Shown: positions 56,301 to 64,000 of the stretch, piece by piece
Numbering within the stretch: position 1 is the first letter of the stretch
Layout: each line of letters begins with the position of its first letter
Assembly (NCBI GenBank): GCA_963763885.1
Contig: CAVXQD010000007.1
Location: forward strand, 1,178,001-1,242,000
Origin: JANNBN01 sp963763885
GTDB lineage: Bacteria; Actinomycetota; Acidimicrobiia; Acidimicrobiales; JANYDT01
Direction: 5' to 3'
DNA length: 64,000 nt
Position numbers and translations under genes: made by a program
Notes under the pieces: generated by a model
What the model was told of the DNA's origin: nothing
Databases searched by the model: none
The model's input: the letters and a program-made list of their open reading frames with translations, nothing else

Positions 56301-58214
56301 TCAGTCTGCGCGTTTCAGAAGCACTGCTGAGCCAAGTCGACGCTCGATAACGACACCAGGACGGGCCGAGTAGCGCTTTGCAAATGGTCCCGAAACCAAG
56401 AGGTACTCGGCTTCGGCCGTGGGGTCTGGCCACGCACGCCACCGTTCCGTCCGTGGGAATTCCGCCGGGTGCGCTGCGTCGATGGGTGGCCCGATTCCTG
56501 ACCACCGCATGATGTACACCTCGACCCAGGGAGCCACCAGCCCGACGGCTGTGCGCTGCTGCTCTGGGAGGCTCCGTCCCAGTTTGTACAGGTCAGGGTC
56601 ATAGATCCGGCGAACCGCGACGGTTGGGGAGCGCACTGCCCCGAGCGCGAAACATGCCAACAAACCCGTCGCGAGCAGGAGCACCCACGACTCGGATAGA
56701 GCGAGCGCTGGGCGTGCGGTTTCGGAGCGCGTTCCGGCGCGCGTTTCGGAGCGCGTTTCGAGGCGTGTGATTTCACGCAGATTTCGCTGTTTGGGCAGGT
56801 GATCGATAATCCACCCGATGCAAAACGCCGTTGCGATTGCCGCACATACAACGCCAAGCGGAACCAGTCCGTAGAGGTTTTTCGCCACACGATAGTCCGA
56901 GACATCAACCCGCACTGGAAACCCGGCCCGCAGGGACAGCATGGCGACGACCACGCAGATCGGACCGGCCGCAGCACCAACAAACGCAGCCATCCACGGC
57001 TTCGTGACAAAGGACCGCAGCAGGAAGGCGAGGCCCACCCCAGCGAGGCCGACTCCGAGCTGTCCCCCGACGTCGGCAAGGGCAATGTGGGCCACCTCAC
57101 CCGGCGTGCCAGCCAGCAGTTGAACATTCCAATAGACGGTTCGACTGAGGACAACGAGGAAGAGTGCAACTGTGCCGACGGCCCCGAGCATCAGCCAAGA
57201 GCGAACTCGGCGCGGCAGCGGGCCGAACAGGAGCACGGATCCGATGCAACCGAGAAGTAACACCGCCGACTGCGGGTAGCTGAGCACCGCTCCTGCCAGG
57301 ACGATCCCGACCCAGCTGGGCGCCACAATCCCAAGCCCGGCCAAACGCGGTCGGCCGGTTTCGCGTTTGTGCTGGTCAGACATATTGTCCCGTTGGATCG
57401 AGGCGTTGGGATCTGCGCGGTCAACGTGCACTGGCTGCGAATCGTGCATGCGCCGGAGATCGGCAACAACGCGGACGACCCCGGATAGCGCGAGCCATTG
57501 CCCGGTGAGCTGCGCGAAGAAGTAGTCGTAGGTGACAATTCCCACCGTGTAGCGGTATGCCGAGAAGATAAAGAACAAGGTGAGGGCGCTGGTGAGCCAC
57601 GGGCGCCTGACTGCGACCAGCCGAGCAAGAAGACACAAGACGGGCCACGTGCCGATGAGAGCCAACAACGTGAAGCCCCACAGCGCTTCGAGGGGCTCGA
57701 AAGGGGTTAACAAGCTCGCCAGCCCGGCGGCCAGATGCCCGCCAGACGGGTAGGCGGCCAACGTTGCGGGCCAGCGGGCAGGAGATGGCATCGCCCGGTT
57801 CTCAACGATCCACGTCACGATTCCGCCGTGGCTACCAAAGTCCGACGATCCTGCCCTCGGGACGAGCCCCGTTCCGAGGCGCCGGATGAGCATCACAGCG
57901 ACCACGAGTTGGATCAGCCCCAGAGCCAAAGCCTGTGCTCTCCAACGCGGTGGCCTCAAACGTGGCGGCCTCGAACGTGGCCCCAGATGGCTCTCCGAGC
58001 GCCGCGGCCGGAGAGGGTCGGCTTGGATCGCCAACGCCAGGCCGAGTGCCGCCAGCGGAGTGCCGATCACCAACGCTTCGTTGACAACAAGACCAACGAG
58101 TTTCGTCAAGAGCGCCAAAAGCGCAACACCGAACGGGATGACAAGCGACCCGTACTCGACCCAACTGAGGTTGCTGGGCGCCGGTTCCGACGCGGCCAGC
58201 TGTGCGGTGCTCAT
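56301..58214 (-). CDS. Polytopic membrane protein, unknown (glycosyltransferase C-like layout)
   Basis: About 637 residues from MSTAQLAASEPAPSNLSWVE. About a dozen hydrophobic segments are seen, with a large basic loop (about 55-85) and a cytosolic Arg/Thr/Glu repeat region (near 520-540, LETRSETRAGTRSETA), encoded by short GC-rich repeats at 56710-56770. The soluble C-terminal ~110 residues include VRRIYDPDLYKLGRSLPEQQ. The general layout recalls membrane glycosyltransferases or O-antigen polymerase-type proteins, but no catalytic motif is certain. Its start overlaps the stop of the upstream gene (ATGA), so the two are co-translated. The open frame to 58388 overlaps that gene. Confidence 0.7.
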   Translation of the reverse strand: MSTAQLAASEPAPSNLSWVEYGSLVIPFGVALLALLTKLVGLVVNEALVIGTPLAALGLALAIQADPLRPRRSESHLGPRSRPPRLRPPRWRAQALALGLIQLVVAVMLIRRLGTGLVPRAGSSDFGSHGGIVTWIVENRAMPSPARWPATLAAYPSGGHLAAGLASLLTPFEPLEALWGFTLLALIGTWPVLCLLARLVAVRRPWLTSALTLFFIFSAYRYTVGIVTYDYFFAQLTGQWLALSGVVRVVADLRRMHDSQPVHVDRADPNASIQRDNMSDQHKRETGRPRLAGLGIVAPSWVGIVLAGAVLSYPQSAVLLLGCIGSVLLFGPLPRRVRSWLMLGAVGTVALFLVVLSRTVYWNVQLLAGTPGEVAHIALADVGGQLGVGLAGVGLAFLLRSFVTKPWMAAFVGAAAGPICVVVAMLSLRAGFPVRVDVSDYRVAKNLYGLVPLGVVCAAIATAFCIGWIIDHLPKQRNLREITRLETRSETRAGTRSETARPALALSESWVLLLATGLLACFALGAVRSPTVAVRRIYDPDLYKLGRSLPEQQRTAVGLVAPWVEVYIMRWSGIGPPIDAAHPAEFPRTERWRAWPDPTAEAEYLLVSGPFAKRYSARPGVVIERRLGSAVLLKRAD

Positions 58215-58963
58215 GAACGAGCGGCGCGGAACTCGGCGGGCAGCTGCTCCAGCTGGTACTGGATCCTTGCCAGCTCCTGCGCAGCTGGGTCGTCTACGGG
58301 CACGTTGGCCGCCCAGAACAACAACGGAGCCAGCTGCAGTCGACCCCCGGAGAGAAACTGTTCGTGGATTTCGGGGCGCTGTTTCCAAACGCTGGCAAGG
58401 ACGGTGATCACTCCATCGGTGTCGATCTGCGGATCTACACGGTTGGCGAATAGCCAGAAGAGCGCGGAGTTGATGTCGGCCCCTCCCCCGTCGAGGATGC
58501 CCATCCGCCCGCGAAGTTCCGCAAGGCCAGGGCGGTAGGGAACCAACGACACCGCTGTGGCGTCATCGACGGATGCCGCATAGGACAACAGCGCCACCAG
58601 GTCCGGCGTGCCCACCGGGGTGCTGAGGTTCTGCTGCAAGTCGGTGCGCCTGTCGTACCAATACAGCAGGGCATTGAGCGACTGGCGCACGTTGTGGCGC
58701 ACGATGATCCCCTGCGAGCGAAGCTCTGCGACTGCTGCACCAACAGATGTCGACTTGCCGACATCATTGCCAATTCGGGTAGGCAGCGAGTTGTCTGGAC
58801 CGGAATCCAACAACGGAGCGGTCTTCACACCGGCGGTGAATACTCCAAGTCCCAACAACACCGTTGCGACAACGGCCGCCACGCTCTTTCGGGTTCCATT
58901 TTCGCCCCCGAACGCGACACGCGCCGAGCCCGAGGTTGGTTCCTCTTGCTCGGCGTGCGACAC
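58211..58963 (-). CDS. Single-pass membrane protein of unknown function
   Basis: 250 residues. A cytosolic ~25-residue acidic start, one hydrophobic helix (SVAAVVATVLLGLGVFTAGV), then an external helical domain of about 200 residues (AELRSQGIIVRHNVRQSLNALLYWYDRR, INSALFWLFANRVDPQIDTDGVI). Not recognised. Coupled by ATGA to the polytopic protein gene that follows; the two probably act together in the membrane. It lies between rpoC and rpsL, with a hairpin in the 90-bp gap to rpoC. Confidence 0.65.
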   Translation of the reverse strand: MSHAEQEEPTSGSARVAFGGENGTRKSVAAVVATVLLGLGVFTAGVKTAPLLDSGPDNSLPTRIGNDVGKSTSVGAAVAELRSQGIIVRHNVRQSLNALLYWYDRRTDLQQNLSTPVGTPDLVALLSYAASVDDATAVSLVPYRPGLAELRGRMGILDGGGADINSALFWLFANRVDPQIDTDGVITVLASVWKQRPEIHEQFLSGGRLQLAPLLFWAANVPVDDPAAQELARIQYQLEQLPAEFRAARS

Positions 58964-58989
58964 GCGGATCAGTTTGTCACTGCTGCAGT

Positions 58990-59011
58990 GCTCACCTTGT
59001 GACGGGTGAGC
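58990..59011 (-). terminator. Hairpin after rpoC
   Basis: GCTCACC (58990-58996) and GGTGAGC (59005-59011) form a 7-bp stem with an 8-nt loop, 43 bp past the rpoC stop. It probably ends the rpoBC transcript. Confidence 0.55.
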
Positions 59012-59053
59012 GGTTCTGCGGACAGCGGTCTATCGCTCGATCTACGGATCGAT

Positions 59054-63049
<3,996 letters not shown>

Positions 63050-63106
63050 TGCTCAGTACACCTATTTCTTGTTCTTGTCCGGGAAAATTTCGTGAATGTG
63101 TGGGTG

Positions 63107-64000
63107 TCAGTAGCGCTCGGCACGCTCTGCAGCGCGTCGGGCGTCTTCTTCGTCGGAGCCACGCTCTGGGCGGCTGATGTCAATGCCGAGTTCCTCGGCG
63201 GTGCGGAACACGTCTTCGTCGAGTTCACGCATCTCAATTTCGCCGCCCTGCTTGGACTCAACTTTGACGTTGAGGCACAGCGACTGCATTTCCTTGATGA
63301 GCACCTTGAACGACTCTGGGATACCAGGCTCGGGGATGTTGTCACCCTTGACGATTGCTTCGTAGACCTTGACACGGCCGAGGACGTCGTCGGACTTGAT
63401 GGTGAGCAGCTCCTGCAAGCAGTAGGCAGCGCCGTAGGCCTCGAGGGCCCACACTTCCATTTCACCGAAGCGCTGACCACCGAACTGGGCCTTACCGCCG
63501 AGTGGCTGCTGGGTGATCATCGAGTACGGACCAGTGGAGCGGGCGTGGATCTTGTCGTCGACAAGGTGGGCCAGCTTCAGGATGTACATGTAGCCAACGG
63601 TGACCGTGTTGTCGTAAGGCTCGCCTGTGCGGCCGTTGTACAACTGGATCTTGCCGTCGTCCTGGATGAGACGATCGCCGTCGATGCCTTCAGGGTTGAC
63701 GTTGCGGAATGCATTCTGAATGGTTGAATGCTTCGAGCCTGGCTCGTCCCAGTGAGCACCGTCGAACACCGGCGTGGCAACCCACGTGGCTGGTTCGGTG
63801 GTTGGGCGAGTTTTGGTTTCGGTGCCGCGAATTGGGCGACCAGAACCGGTGGCTGCATCGTCCCAGCCCCAGCGAGCTGCGTACCCGAGGTGAGCCTCGA
63901 GAACCTGGCCCACGTTCATGCGGCTTGGAACACCCAGCGGGTTGAGGATGACGTCGACTGGCATGCCGTCGGCGGTGTGGGGCATGTCTTCGACCGGAAG
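63107..64000 (-). CDS. rpoB: RNA polymerase beta subunit, C-terminal part
   Basis: The frame is open to the window edge (298 codons including the stop). DVILNPLGVPSRMNVGQVLEAHLG, MYILKLAHLVDDKIHARSTGPYSMITQQPLGGKAQFGGQRFGEMEVWALEAYGAAY and the SDDVLGRVKVYEAIVKG stretch are the conserved beta C-terminal regions that contact beta'. The end is an acidic/arginine tail (RGSDEEDARRAAERAERY). The rifampicin region is outside the window. Confidence 0.97.
   Translation of the reverse strand, partial: LPVEDMPHTADGMPVDVILNPLGVPSRMNVGQVLEAHLGYAARWGWDDAATGSGRPIRGTETKTRPTTEPATWVATPVFDGAHWDEPGSKHSTIQNAFRNVNPEGIDGDRLIQDDGKIQLYNGRTGEPYDNTVTVGYMYILKLAHLVDDKIHARSTGPYSMITQQPLGGKAQFGGQRFGEMEVWALEAYGAAYCLQELLTIKSDDVLGRVKVYEAIVKGDNIPEPGIPESFKVLIKEMQSLCLNVKVESKQGGEIEMRELDEDVFRTAEELGIDISRPERGSDEEDARRAAERAERY

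Overview
The window looks like a stretch of an actinobacterial chromosome, most likely from the class Acidimicrobiia. The reasons are the GC-rich coding sequence, the actinobacterial type of ribosomal proteins and RNA polymerase, a 13E12/DUF222 HNH gene preceded by a LexA box, the DUF1501/DUF1800 pair, actinobacterial DUF5979 surface protein, and lipid/branched-chain acyl-CoA catabolism genes. The class-level placement is an inference; the sequence shows no rRNA gene that would settle it. No tRNA, rRNA, CRISPR array, insertion sequence or prophage was recognised.

Left part (1-27,400), accessory and metabolic genes: the end of a multidrug-type MFS permease, an orphan antitoxin, a DUF1501/DUF1800 secreted pair, an AtuA-type protein, a broken SOS-controlled HNH gene, engB, and then a branched-chain acyl-CoA group (small biotinyl protein, isovaleryl-CoA dehydrogenase, both subunits of a methylcrotonyl/acyl-CoA carboxylase, and an esterase coupled to the carboxylase). 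After it come a DUF1003/soluble MgtE pair, an aminoglycoside-phosphotransferase-like kinase, an orphan ABC ATPase, an unknown protein coupled to a thioesterase, a VapBC pair, an arylsulfatase, a secreted alpha/beta hydrolase, a small secreted protein and truA.

Right part (27,420-64,000), almost all on the minus strand: the information-processing supercluster. Read in transcription order it is rpoB(part)-rpoC, an unknown membrane pair, rpsL-rpsG-fusA-tuf-rpsJ, a methyltransferase, rplC-rplD-rplW-rplB-rpsS-rplV-rpsC-rplP-rpmC-rpsQ-rplN-rplX-rplE-rpsN-rpsH-rplF-rplR-rpsE-rpmD-rplO-secY-adk, then a 7-kb foreign block (HtrA-like lipoprotein protease, thiolase, DUF5979 protein, a 930-residue exported protein), and finally infA-rpmJ-rpsM-rpsK-rpsD-rpoA-rplQ. 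Many neighbours overlap by ATGA, indicating translational coupling.

The most unusual items are: a 115-bp element built from five CCAACGTTGG palindromes on a 21-bp pitch, present once beyond rplQ and once before rplC, so that it brackets the ribosomal block; a probable CTG start codon for infA; ribosomal protein L22 fused to a helix-hairpin-helix domain; a tuf gene whose interior has a completely different codon style from its own 3' end and from its neighbours; a terminator, a methyltransferase and 850 bp of repeat-rich DNA splitting rpsJ from rplC; a LexA box in front of an HNH gene that has itself been broken by a short GC-rich insertion; and several palindromic or tandem-repeat arrays in intergenic DNA.
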